From an uncultured Prevotella sp. (GTDB lineage Bacteria; Bacteroidota; Bacteroidia; Bacteroidales; Bacteroidaceae), in contig CAJOFE010000009.1 in assembly GCA_905233825.1 (NCBI GenBank), forward strand, positions 1 to 63,736: DNA of 63,736 bases. Reading direction: 5' to 3'. The notes under the pieces were generated by a model that was not told the DNA's origin, searched no databases, and saw only the letters and a list, made by a program, of their open reading frames with translations. Below, piece by piece: positions 9,080 to 16,911 of the stretch (position 1 is its first letter; each line of letters begins with the position of its first letter). A program made the translations under genes and the position numbers.

Positions 9080-9106
9080 AGAAAAACGGCTTTTCTTTTG
9101 CATTTC
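9070..9106 (-). terminator. Terminator of the sigma factor gene, overlapping the phoH promoter
   Basis: A perfect 16-bp inverted repeat (9070-9085 with 9091-9106) around a 5-nt loop, followed on the minus strand by TCTCTCTTTTTTTTG. The arms contain GAAATGCAAAAG, a string that also lies in the promoters at 91-121 and 50950-50980. Confidence 0.7.
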
Positions 9107-9131
9107 ATGCAGAATTATATCCAAGTGCGGC

Positions 9132-9731
9132 TTATGCCGACAGGGCTAGCTCAATGTCGTGCTCCTTGGCCATGCGGCGCATGTTCAGGAGGGCATAGCG
9201 CATGCGCCCCAGCGCCGTGTTGATGCTCACGCCAGTCAGCTCGGCAATCTCCTTGAACGACAGCTGTTGGTAGTAGCGCATATACACCACTTCACGCTGA
9301 GGTGCAGGCAGGGCTTCCATCATGCGCTTCACGTCGCGTAGCACCTGCTCGTTCACCAGCTCCGATTCGCGGAAGGTGTCGAGTATCGAGGCGCCTCTCA
9401 GGTTCTGCAGGTCATTTTCTGCATTCGGCTCCACGATATGCTGGCTCTGTTGCAGTCGGTACCAGTCCATAATGCAGTTATGGGCGATGCGGGTAATCCA
9501 GAACTGGAACTTGCCCGAGTCGGTATATTGCCCGTTCTGCAGCTTAGTGATGACCTTGACAAACGTCTCCTGGAAGATGTCGTCAGCCAGGTCATGATCG
9601 TGCACCACGAACATGATGTAAGTGAACAACTTGGTTTGCGTACGAGCTAAAAGTTCGTCAAAAGCACTATTATTGCCTTTTACATAGAGCAGGGCCAACA
9701 TTTCGTCGGTCACCCCTTCAAATTTCTTCAT
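9132..9731 (-). CDS. RNA polymerase sigma-70 factor, ECF type
   Basis: A 199-residue ECF sigma factor. Region 2 covers about 8-75, with DDIFQETFVKVI and FQFWITRIAHNCIMDWYR. Region 4 covers about 125-185 and contains LPAPQREVVYMRYYQQLSFKEI and the recognition helix GVSINTALGRMRYAL. No anti-sigma factor gene is adjacent, so this is not a SusC/D-linked FecI/FecR pair. The lack of a partner suggests control at another level. A consensus promoter lies 88 nt upstream and a terminator just downstream, so it can be a single-gene unit. Confidence 0.9.
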   Translation of the reverse strand: MKKFEGVTDEMLALLYVKGNNSAFDELLARTQTKLFTYIMFVVHDHDLADDIFQETFVKVITKLQNGQYTDSGKFQFWITRIAHNCIMDWYRLQQSQHIVEPNAENDLQNLRGASILDTFRESELVNEQVLRDVKRMMEALPAPQREVVYMRYYQQLSFKEIAELTGVSINTALGRMRYALLNMRRMAKEHDIELALSA

Positions 9732-9818
9732 ATCTTTAATGTTTTGTTATGAAGTAAATTTCTCTCCTATAGGCAATAAAAGTTTTGTTTGTGAGTTATT
9801 AATATGATTTATCGTGTG

Positions 9819-9850
9819 CAAAAGTACGGTAAAAAAACGAAACAGCCAAA
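9819..9850 (-). promoter_or_regulatory. Promoter of the ECF sigma factor gene
   Basis: On the minus strand TTTG (9847-9850), 20 nt, TACTTTTG (9819-9826). The predicted leader to the start codon at 9731 is about 85 nt. Confidence 0.75.
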
Positions 9851-9933
9851 TTTTTTCGTCATTTTTTTTCAATTTGACGCCTAAAGTGTGTCACTTTAAC
9901 TCTTGATGCGCCATTTCAAAAGGGGAAAATGGA

Positions 9934-9957
9934 AAGGGCTCCACAACGGGAGCCCTT
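9934..9957. terminator. Hairpin, possible terminator
   Basis: AAGGGCTCC pairs perfectly with GGAGCCCTT around ACAACG. There is no long T-run on either side, so it is a weak terminator or an RNA processing site. Confidence 0.45.
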
Positions 9958-9987
9958 GATTTGATAGAATAGAAAATGAAATAATAG

Positions 9988-10016
9988 AACGTGAGTTCTT
10001 ATGTCGTACTCACGTT
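9988..10016. repeat. Inverted repeat AACGTGAGT/ACTCACGTT
   Basis: A perfect 9-bp stem with an 11-nt loop in the spacer. It could be an operator or a second terminator stem. No gene lies across it. Confidence 0.45.
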
Positions 10017-10154
10017 AAATAACGCTAAATCACTACTGTCTCGTTAAGATTTGAGGTTTCGAAATAAATCGAGTTGGCCATCATCCTTTGGGACATTATT
10101 AATGGTTTTCACTAGCTAGTGATCGAAAAAATAGCTGTTTGAAAAGAAAAATGT

Positions 10155-10183
10155 GCTCACACGGGGAAAATCCCCATGTGAGC
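10155..10183 (-). terminator. Terminator of the SHOCT/zinc-ribbon gene
   Basis: GCTCACACGGGGA folds on TCCCCATGTGAGC with one mismatch and a 3-nt loop. On the minus strand it is followed by ACATTTTTCTTTTC. It lies 35 nt after the stop codon. Confidence 0.75.
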
Positions 10184-10217
10184 GATGTGGTGGGACTATC
10201 ATTTGAGACCATGCCTA

Positions 10218-11150
10218 TCATATCTCATTAAACTTTGTACTAGGAGACTTGCAGATAGGGCATCTCTCTGGAGTAATTTCACTATCCATAATATAGCCGC
10301 AGACACCACAAATATGCCTCTTCCCTGTTGATTCTTCCAATTTTGGCGCTATATCAGTGTTGTTGCCAATGTCCTTTACTGTATTGCCGCCAAGAAGTTT
10401 TTTCTTCTGGTCTGTAAATTCTTCTTCAGAAAGGATGCCCTTCTCTTTTAATTCTGCAAGCTTTGATAATTCATCGGCTATAGAACCAGTTGCCATTGCG
10501 ATTTGTGGCGCACTTCCTGAAGGACGTATTTCTTCTCTATCAACCTCGTCAATGACAATGCTAATGTAATCTGATATCTTCTGCGCGTTTTCAAGTTCAG
10601 TCTTATAAAATGAACCGTACAAAGTGTCATCTGATTTTATTTCGCTATAATTACCAGCCGTCAACTCGTATGCGTTAAAACATTCTATCAGAAGGGTTGG
10701 TGTAGAATAATCCCGAATCTTTATCTTGACTGAAACTTTTGACACCTTCTTCTTCTGTTTCGAATCACCAGAAAGGCCACCTACAACCATACCTGCCCCA
10801 CCAGCGAGAGCGCCACCGATTAACGCTCCGCCAACTGTACGTGACGTAGATTTAGATGATAAGAGTGTGTTGTCTTCCAGAATCTCAACACTGATAATGT
10901 CATCGAATGCGATTTCCTTAGTAAGAAGCGAGTTTAGATAGTAAATCTTTCGACCAATATTGTCAAGAACAAAGGCATAGCGACCCTTTTCTCCGATGAC
11001 CTTCTTTAAACTTTGCTGATTTGGCAGCTCTTTGAGCTTGATGTCAAGCGCATCCTTACGCTCACCTGCTCTCTTTTTATCAGCCGAATCATTGGCAATA
11101 CCATAAATAATACCAGCGACTATAAAAATAATGACAATTGCCCAAAACAT
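10218..11150 (-). CDS. Membrane-anchored SHOCT protein with C-terminal zinc ribbon
   Basis: 310 residues of unknown function. One N-terminal membrane span (about 2-19) is followed by a basic segment, a PH-like beta-rich region (KGRYAFVLDNIGRKIYYLNS), a Gly/Ala hydrophobic stretch typical of glycine-zipper segments (about 105-126), a SHOCT helix pair (IADELSKLAELKEKGILSEEEF, about 222-243, given in part) and a rubredoxin-like ribbon with CGVC and CPIC (about 280-300). The zinc ribbon after SHOCT is unusual. Flanking genes are unrelated, and base composition is more AT-rich than the neighbouring purine genes, so recent acquisition is possible. Confidence 0.75.
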   Translation of the reverse strand: MFWAIVIIFIVAGIIYGIANDSADKKRAGERKDALDIKLKELPNQQSLKKVIGEKGRYAFVLDNIGRKIYYLNSLLTKEIAFDDIISVEILEDNTLLSSKSTSRTVGGALIGGALAGGAGMVVGGLSGDSKQKKKVSKVSVKIKIRDYSTPTLLIECFNAYELTAGNYSEIKSDDTLYGSFYKTELENAQKISDYISIVIDEVDREEIRPSGSAPQIAMATGSIADELSKLAELKEKGILSEEEFTDQKKKLLGGNTVKDIGNNTDIAPKLEESTGKRHICGVCGYIMDSEITPERCPICKSPSTKFNEI

Positions 11151-11234
11151 AATTACTCTGAATTTATAAGTTTAACTATTCTGTTTACTGTATTTACGTC
11201 AATATGCCTTTTGCTTATGATGATTGTTCTATCC

Positions 11235-11891
11235 TTATAAGTCATAATAAGTGTATTCGACATTGGCATCTACCCATTTGTAACAAGCTCTTTTGAACCC
11301 TAAAGTTCTAAGTTTATTTGCTTGGTCATTATGAAACTCCTGTATATTAGCATTCCGAGCAAAAACGGCTCCTATAAACCATATAGTGGTTCCAGATGAC
11401 TTAACCTTCATATCGTGCTTCCACAGGATTTGGCTCGCTGTCTTCACATAATACTTTCTATATTGTGGCAATCTCTTTTGCAATTCCTTCTTTGCAGCTT
11501 TGTGATTTCGATTCAGCAGATTTGCCATTTTAGGTGTCTTGTAGAAGTCAGGGAATTGGCTTATCTGGTATCCGCTATCGTCTATAATACCTTCTAAGGT
11601 GTGGATATTGCTTATCATGTCATCTATAAGAGTTTCACCATCTTTTATAGCAAATCTTTCGCCATTGGTGATAGACTTGTAGTCGTATTCGGCATTGGCA
11701 TACTGAGTTTCAACCCATGTGTCATATTCCGGGCCAATCTTCAAAGTCACAGGCTCTGCCTCTTCAACTTCTATTAAAGAGGTGTCTACACTGACATTCT
11801 CGTCTGAAGCTTCCACAGAAGCATTTCGATTTCCATTACATGCACACATCAAAGGTAGTGCAACAAAAAGCAATAAATAGTTCTTGTTCAT
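11235..11891 (-). CDS. Hypothetical lipoprotein, 218 aa
   Basis: The start at 11891 gives a good lipoprotein signal, MNKNYLLLFVALPLMCAC, with Cys18 as the lipid site. The longer upstream frame adds an unlikely polar leader. The mature part has an acidic linker (about 19-55) and then a single domain with conserved-looking aromatics (YDTWVETQYANAEYDYKS, CYKWVDANVEYTYYDL). It ends with a positively charged helix and a short beta-like region with FIGAVFARNANIQEF. I do not recognise the family. It is AT-rich and stands alone, 84 nt upstream of the SHOCT gene. Confidence 0.7.
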   Translation of the reverse strand: MNKNYLLLFVALPLMCACNGNRNASVEASDENVSVDTSLIEVEEAEPVTLKIGPEYDTWVETQYANAEYDYKSITNGERFAIKDGETLIDDMISNIHTLEGIIDDSGYQISQFPDFYKTPKMANLLNRNHKAAKKELQKRLPQYRKYYVKTASQILWKHDMKVKSSGTTIWFIGAVFARNANIQEFHNDQANKLRTLGFKRACYKWVDANVEYTYYDL

Positions 11892-12179
11892 AATAATGTG
11901 GTTTTTAGGATTATCATTAGATTGTATAGCACAAAAAAAGCGTGAACAATTTACATCGTCTACGCTTTGGAGGTATTGGGGATAACCTATCATCTTAAAC
12001 GAGTAAATGCCCACGCCGAGCGGCGTGAACTATCTACTTCAGTTCTTGATGATTTGTCTAATTCCCCAATTATCCAAAGCAAGAATCAAAAGTGGACGTT
12101 CAGTCTTATGTCCTTATTATTTATCTCAGCCCATAGGCATTTCAGGGGTTTAGGGGTTAAACAATTATGTGTTTATTAA

Positions 12180-12431
12180 CTATGCGGCTTTGCCTACATA
12201 CAGATTCTCAACAGGGAATATTAAGTCCCAGTCTTCTCCCCATACAACGTTGCCGTCATCTACCACGAAAGTACGGAACAAGTCCGGGTCAAGGTACTTG
12301 TTGTACTGGGGATGCGGATGCTGGCGAATGAACTCACCAATATCAACGACGCTCTGATGTCCGTCATTGAACGTCAGCCTTACGCAAAGATTGCCTGCAT
12401 CCTCTGCCGATACAATATAAATGTGCTCCAT
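12180..12431 (-). CDS. DUF2442 protein
   Basis: An 83-residue protein matching the DUF2442 pattern: N-terminal strand region HIYIVSAEDAGNLCVRLTFNDG, then VVDIGEFI and the closing VVDDGNVVWGEDWDLIFPVENLY. Genes of this family are commonly found directly after DUF4160 genes and are sometimes discussed as toxin-antitoxin-like pairs; the function is not established. Here the DUF4160 stop codon is separated from this start by only 2 nt, so translation is coupled. Confidence 0.8.
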   Translation of the reverse strand: MEHIYIVSAEDAGNLCVRLTFNDGHQSVVDIGEFIRQHPHPQYNKYLDPDLFRTFVVDDGNVVWGEDWDLIFPVENLYVGKAA

Positions 12432-12433
12432 CT

Positions 12434-12562
12434 TTACATCCTTTCTTTATTCAGATCGAAGATGCATTCTGTTCCGCTGTGTTTCACGTGCACATGTATG
12501 GGCTCGTGCTCGTTCGAGAAGAAGTAGAAAATGAATCCGAAATATTCAAATATCTTTGGCAT
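12434..12562 (-). CDS. Short DUF4160 protein, 42 aa
   Basis: The frame reads MPKIFEYFGFIFYFF then SNEHEPIHVHVKHSG and ends CIFDLNKERM. FYFFSNEHEPIHVHV is the diagnostic DUF4160 core. Family members are usually about 70-90 residues, so the C-terminal helix seems to be missing. This could be a minimal form or a truncation by an early stop. A consensus promoter lies 17 nt upstream, and the DUF2442 gene begins 2 nt after the stop. Confidence 0.7.
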   Translation of the reverse strand: MPKIFEYFGFIFYFFSNEHEPIHVHVKHSGTECIFDLNKERM

Positions 12563-12578
12563 AACTATTATTTTGGGG

Positions 12579-12610
12579 CAAAGATACGAATAAGTGAGCA
12601 AAGAACCAAA
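12579..12610 (-). promoter_or_regulatory. Promoter of the DUF4160-DUF2442 pair
   Basis: On the minus strand TTTG (12607-12610), 20 nt, TATCTTTG (12579-12586). The spacer ends CTCACTTATTCG, nearly identical to the spacers of the rpiB and glnS promoters. Confidence 0.75.
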
Positions 12611-12835
12611 TAAAAATGCAACTTTTTTATTTTTCTGTCGAATGGGAGTGCCTTAGAGAGTTTTATCTCAAAGACACGAATGAGTGAGCAAATCGCATCA
12701 CCCCATTCTGTTAATCTTCACTAATCACCGTAACAATGTGTTAAACGGTCAGGTGCCTCCTTTTTTAAACGAGCGGCCTGCTATTTTCATTTAGGAGGGC
12801 GCTAGTTTCAACGAGCGACGTGCTTTTTTCGTTTT

Positions 12836-12910
12836 GATGCCTTCTTTGGGGCATGGAGATGCCTTCTTCAGGGCCAAAAGGTGCCTTCTTTATGCATTGG
12901 AGAAGGCATC
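12836..12910. repeat. TGCCTTCTT repeats closed by an inverted copy
   Basis: GATGCCTTCTT occurs at 12836-12846 and 12858-12868, GTGCCTTCTT at 12881-12890, and the reverse complement GAGAAGGCATC at 12900-12910. The outer copies can form an 11-bp stem. Confidence 0.6.
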
Positions 12911-12922
12911 TTTTATAAAATA

Positions 12923-12950
12923 ACACGCGCGCGCGTATGCGCGCGCACAT
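12923..12950. repeat. Alternating purine-pyrimidine tract, Z-DNA prone
   Basis: Twenty-eight consecutive positions alternate purine and pyrimidine, mainly CG steps on both sides of a central TAT. The CGCGCGCG blocks are mutually complementary, so the tract can also extrude as a hairpin. Confidence 0.7.
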
Positions 12951-13327
12951 TTATTTTTTTTCAATGAAAAATCTGCACTTCTGTTACAACTCATTGTAAA
13001 CTGCTGCCTGACAATGAGATAGATAGGTGCAGATATGGTGACAATAGTGACAGATATTATGATTTTTGGCATCAAAACCTGCATTTTTTTGAAGAAAAAC
13101 GATGAAAAAAGTTCAAAAATACTCAAAATCGGACTGGAAAACAGCTAAATTCCCTTGTTTTTACCCCCAAATGGGCCGTTTTGAGGCCGAAATGCAGCAG
13201 AAATTAATCAAAATAGCAATTATTTTTGAAAAAATGAATTTTTTTCATTTGTCTTACTTTAGCAGGCCAAATCTTCCCCGTCTAAGCCAAAAGCCTATCA
13301 TCTAAAGTCTGAAGTCTTCCTCTATAG

Positions 13328-14362
13328 TCAAATAATGCATCCGTGCAGTTCGAGTATGCGGCGCAGTTGTTGGGTTTCGCGGTTGTCAGCTGGCGGACAA
13401 GGCATGAAGCCCTCGGTGAGACAGACTTGTTCGCTGAGCAGCTGCAGGATAGAGGCGAAGAAGGAACGCATATTGTGGTCGTCGAGGCGTTGGAGCAGTT
13501 GCTGCTCGTCGAGGCTGTCGGCCCTGAGTGCACGGGCAATCTCAGTAAGCCTTAGTAGGGTGGGGCCGTTGCTCTTCACGTCGTCCAGCAGGCTGATGAT
13601 GTCGCAGCCCTCTATAGGCTGTGGCTTCTTGTAGCCTTCTGGCAGATAGCCCTTGATGTTTTCCCTGCGAGAAGGATTGGTATCGATGGAGAGCAGACGT
13701 AGTCCTTCTTCCAAAAGTGGAAGCAGGTTTTCGTATTCGGCATATAAATAGAGCAGGGAAAGACTTTTCTCGTCCTCCTCCCAATGGGAAGGCTTTTGTG
13801 CCACCCAACGTGCATCGCCAGCTACGGCTGCTCCCATGATGAGGGCCAGCGTGTGGCGGGTGTCGTCGTCCATGAGCTGCAGGACATTGGAGCACATGAC
13901 ACGCTGATAGACGAGAAGCATCTGACGGGCACAGACTTCTGGCGTAGTGGTGCGAGTGATGATGGGGTTGAGAATGGTTTCCACTCGCGGGTATTGCTCA
14001 ATAAGCGCATCGTGCTCCATCTGACTACGGGCAATGACAACGAAGGGCTGTTGGCTTTTAGCCGTTAGCTGTTCTTTGCTGAGCAAAGCGGCAAGGCCGA
14101 GCGGACCTGAATATTCGCCGTGAGGAGTAACTACCAGTCGGATGCCTTGGGGTAGGGCGAAGGGAGCCTTGCCGTGCAGATGGATGATGTCAGGATGCTG
14201 CTCGTCGAACATCATCTTGAAGGTGACGGCATTGGTGGCGACAGAGAATTGAGAATTGAAAATAGAAAATGGAGAATTGGGTAAGGAGAACTGTGCATTG
14301 AGCATGGCCACATAGTGGGCAGCCATGCTGTTACTTTCATCGTATATGTGCAGTATCGTCAT
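13328..14362 (-). CDS. Glycosyltransferase-like protein (degenerate GT-B N-terminus)
   Basis: 344 residues. The N-terminal third resembles a GT-B donor/acceptor domain: MTILHIYDESNSMAAHYVAM, then DIIHLHGKAP and VVTPHGEYSG, as in family 4 glycosyltransferases. A recognisable nucleotide-sugar motif (E-x7-E) in the C-terminal half is not evident; that half is helical (LLYLYAEYENLLPLLEEGL). An insert of about 18 residues (FSLPNSPFSIFNSQFS, near 28-43) is encoded by AATTCTC repeats of the intergenic type. It is the last gene of the purU-his-lys run, 36 nt after lysA. Catalytic activity is uncertain. Confidence 0.65.
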   Translation of the reverse strand: MTILHIYDESNSMAAHYVAMLNAQFSLPNSPFSIFNSQFSVATNAVTFKMMFDEQHPDIIHLHGKAPFALPQGIRLVVTPHGEYSGPLGLAALLSKEQLTAKSQQPFVVIARSQMEHDALIEQYPRVETILNPIITRTTTPEVCARQMLLVYQRVMCSNVLQLMDDDTRHTLALIMGAAVAGDARWVAQKPSHWEEDEKSLSLLYLYAEYENLLPLLEEGLRLLSIDTNPSRRENIKGYLPEGYKKPQPIEGCDIISLLDDVKSNGPTLLRLTEIARALRADSLDEQQLLQRLDDHNMRSFFASILQLLSEQVCLTEGFMPCPPADNRETQQLRRILELHGCII

Positions 14363-14398
14363 AAATCTCCTTACTCCTTACTCCCCCTCTCCTTACTC

Positions 14399-15556
14399 CT
14401 ACAATTCGTCGCTCGTATATCCTTTAGGCAGGGGGCGACAGTTGTATTGCGAGGCCATAATTTCGCCGTATGCACCTGCAGAGCGAATGGCGATGAGGTC
14501 GCCACGATGGGCCTGGTTCAGATCTATCTGCTTGGCAAAAACATCGGTAGATTCGCAGATGGGACCCACGACATCGTAGGTGTCGGTCGGCTCGTCGCTA
14601 CTGATGTTCTCTATCTTATGGTAAGCCTGATAGAGGGCAGGGCGAATGAGATCGGTAAAGCCGGCATCGACAATGCAGAATTTCTTGACAGCTCCTTTCT
14701 TTATATATAATGTACGCGTGATGAGCGAACCGCATTGGGCCACGACGGCACGTCCCAGTTCGAAGTGGAGCGTCTGCCCTGGGCGTAGCTTCAGCCGACG
14801 GGCATAGGTGTCGAAGTAGGCCTTGAAGTCGGGAATGGACAAGCGGTTGGGGTGCTGATAATCGACACCCAATCCTCCTCCCACGTTGATATGCTCCACA
14901 TGGATGTAGTGACGGTCTAGCTGGTCTTGCAGGTCGTTGATGCGGTTGCAAAGGGCCTGGAAGTCACCCATGTCGAGAATCTGCGAGCCGATGTGGAAGT
15001 GGAGTCCCACGAACTTGACATTTGAAAGCTTGCCGGCTTCGGCGATGACGGTCTCCATGTCACTCATGGCGATGCCGAACTTGTTCTCTGCCAGTCCTGT
15101 GGTGATGTTCGCATGGGTGTGGGCACCTACGTTGGGATTCAGACGGAAAGCCACGCGAGCCACCTTGCCTTTGGCAGCTGCCAGTTCGTTGATGACTTCC
15201 AGCTCGGGAATGCTCTCTACATTGAAGCAGAAGATGTCGTTGTCGAGTCCGATGTTAATCTCCCAGTCGCTCTTGCCCACGCCGGCATAGACAATCTTCG
15301 AGCTGGGGAAACCAGCGCGCACGCAGGCTTCAATCTCGCCACCGCTCACGCAGTCAGCACCAAGGCCAGCCTGACGGATGGCGCGCAGCACCTGAGGGTT
15401 GGCATTGGCTTTCACGGCATAGTGAACAACGAATGCCTCGTGCTTCCTCGCCTCTGCGTTGATAGCATCGAGCGTGGCACGCAGCAAGTCCATGTTGTAG
15501 TAGTAGAAGGGCGTGCGTAGCGATGCAAACCTCTCTACGGGAAATGTTCCTTTCAT
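14399..15556 (-). CDS. lysA: Diaminopimelate decarboxylase
   Basis: PLP enzyme that makes lysine from meso-diaminopimelate. I start at 15556 (MKGTFPVERF), giving 385 residues; the longer frame overlaps the aspartate kinase gene out of frame. Motifs: FVVHYAVKANANPQVL (PLP lysine), SGGEIEACVRAGF, VGLHFHIGSQ, HINVGGGLGVDY, and the C-terminal GPICESTDVFAK with the active-site cysteine, followed by GAYGEIMASQYN. It lies 25 nt after the aspartate kinase gene, so the first and last steps of lysine synthesis are co-transcribed. Confidence 0.95.
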   Translation of the reverse strand: MKGTFPVERFASLRTPFYYYNMDLLRATLDAINAEARKHEAFVVHYAVKANANPQVLRAIRQAGLGADCVSGGEIEACVRAGFPSSKIVYAGVGKSDWEINIGLDNDIFCFNVESIPELEVINELAAAKGKVARVAFRLNPNVGAHTHANITTGLAENKFGIAMSDMETVIAEAGKLSNVKFVGLHFHIGSQILDMGDFQALCNRINDLQDQLDRHYIHVEHINVGGGLGVDYQHPNRLSIPDFKAYFDTYARRLKLRPGQTLHFELGRAVVAQCGSLITRTLYIKKGAVKKFCIVDAGFTDLIRPALYQAYHKIENISSDEPTDTYDVVGPICESTDVFAKQIDLNQAHRGDLIAIRSAGAYGEIMASQYNCRPLPKGYTSDEL

Positions 15557-15581
15557 ATCTTTGTGTTGTGTTGCAGGCGAA

Positions 15582-16898
15582 TTAATTGAACAGGTGGTCG
15601 CTAAGTGACTGCAAGGCGCGCTTCTTGTCCTCCTCACGGATGAGGAACGAGATGTTGTAGTTGGAACCGCCATAGCTGATCATGCGTACAGGCACATCCT
15701 TCATAGCATCCATCACTCGGGTCTCGAAGCCGATGTTCGACCAGTCGAGGTCGCCCACGACGCAGATGATGCACATGCCCGTATCGACCGTCACCGTGCC
15801 GTATTTCTTCAGCTCGTCCATGATCTCACCCAGATGAGCAGAGTTGTCGATAGACATGCTGACGCCGACCTCGCTGGTGCACACCATGTCGATAGGCGTC
15901 TGATAGCTCTCGAAGATTTCAAAGACTTTACGCAGGAAACCCGTAGCCAGCAGCATTCGGCTGGACTTGATCTTGATGGCGGTAATGTTGTCCTTGGCGG
16001 CTACAGCCTTGATCTTGCCGTATTCCGTAGCGTTGCTGATGGTGGTACCTTCGGCATCGGGCTGCATGGTATTCAGCAGGCGGACGGGGATGCCAGCATA
16101 CTTAGCAGGCTGCACGCAGGTGGGGTGCAGAATCTTGGCACCGAAGTAGGCCAGCTCGGCAGCTTCCTCAAACTGCAACTGGTGTACGGGCTGCGTCTTC
16201 TCCACCACACGAGGGTCGTTGTTGTGCATGCCGTCGATGTCTGTCCAGATCTGAATCTCCTCGGCATTGATAGCTGCACCAACGAGCGAGGCCGTGTAGT
16301 CGCTTCCGCCACGTTGCAGGTTATCGATCTCGCCATAGGCATTACGACAGATGAAGCCTTGGGTAATATACACTTGGTTGTCGGCATTCTGCTCCATGAT
16401 GGCGTTGAGCTTTTCCTTGATATAGACGGGATCGGGCTCGGCATTCTTGTCGGTACGCATGAAGTCGAGGGCGTTGAGTAGCACGGCGTTGATGCCCTGC
16501 TCCTTCATGTAGTTCACCATCATGTTGGTAGAGATGATTTCGCCCTGAGCCACGATGCTTTTCTCCTCAAAGCTGGTGAACAGCTCCTTGGTGAACGAGC
16601 GAAGGTAGTTGAACTCTTCGCGCAGGAACTCACGGGTTGTCGTGCGAATTTCCTCTGTGGAATAAAGCTCCTGGATGTGGCGCTCGTACTTGCGCTCCAG
16701 GTTGTTAATAACCTCGTTGGCTCCATCGGGATTCTTCTTGTAGAGATAGTCGGAAATCTCGACGAGCGAATTGGTGGTGCCCGACATGGCAGAAAGTACC
16801 ACGAAAACAGGCTCTCCTGACTTGGTGACTAACTGAGCCACCTCCTTCATTCTTTGCGGCGTGCCTACTGACGTACCGCCAAACTTCATTACTTTCAT
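15582..16898 (-). CDS. lysC: Aspartate kinase
   Basis: Phosphorylates aspartate, the first step towards lysine, threonine and methionine. The 438-residue monofunctional protein begins MKVMKFGGTSVG and has FVVLSAMSGTTN, GSDYTASLVGAAINAEEIQIWTD (in part) and HNNDPRVV, followed by two ACT domains (about 300-438; GVSMSIDNSAHLGEI, SYGGSNYNISFLI) that suggest feedback control. It is not fused to homoserine dehydrogenase. The 13-nt gap from ftsE and 25-nt gap to lysA fit an operon. I use lysC because of the lysA neighbour. Confidence 0.92.
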   Translation of the reverse strand: MKVMKFGGTSVGTPQRMKEVAQLVTKSGEPVFVVLSAMSGTTNSLVEISDYLYKKNPDGANEVINNLERKYERHIQELYSTEEIRTTTREFLREEFNYLRSFTKELFTSFEEKSIVAQGEIISTNMMVNYMKEQGINAVLLNALDFMRTDKNAEPDPVYIKEKLNAIMEQNADNQVYITQGFICRNAYGEIDNLQRGGSDYTASLVGAAINAEEIQIWTDIDGMHNNDPRVVEKTQPVHQLQFEEAAELAYFGAKILHPTCVQPAKYAGIPVRLLNTMQPDAEGTTISNATEYGKIKAVAAKDNITAIKIKSSRMLLATGFLRKVFEIFESYQTPIDMVCTSEVGVSMSIDNSAHLGEIMDELKKYGTVTVDTGMCIICVVGDLDWSNIGFETRVMDAMKDVPVRMISYGGSNYNISFLIREEDKKRALQSLSDHLFN

Positions 16899-16911
16899 CT
16901 TATTCTTGTTT

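Larger units (their letters stand above)
9851..10217. other. Gene-free spacer with three hairpins
   Basis: No open frame with coding character. It contains hairpins at 9934-9957, 9988-10016 and 10155-10183, the last being the terminator of the gene that ends at 10218. The rest is unremarkable AT-rich DNA. Confidence 0.6.
12611..13327. other. Gene-free region rich in short repeats
   Basis: More than 700 bp without a credible gene. Small frames here have atypical composition. Contents: another CGAATGAGTGAGCAAA promoter-like string near 12675, two diverged AACGAGCG modules (12767-12833), a TGCCTTCTT repeat set (12836-12910), a 28-nt alternating purine/pyrimidine tract (12923-12950) and AT-rich DNA up to 13327. 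Confidence 0.6.

Noticed and set aside
9132..9731. ECF sigma factor considered as part of a SusC/D anti-sigma system
   Set aside because: No FecR-like anti-sigma or SusC/D gene is nearby.
12001..12030. CACGCCG/CGGCGTG palindrome considered as a terminator
   Set aside because: The loop is only 2 nt, there is no T-run, and it lies upstream of the lipoprotein gene rather than after a gene end.
12765..13305. Three small frames in the repeat field
   Set aside because: Low complexity, no promoter or conserved motif; the DNA shows repeats instead.
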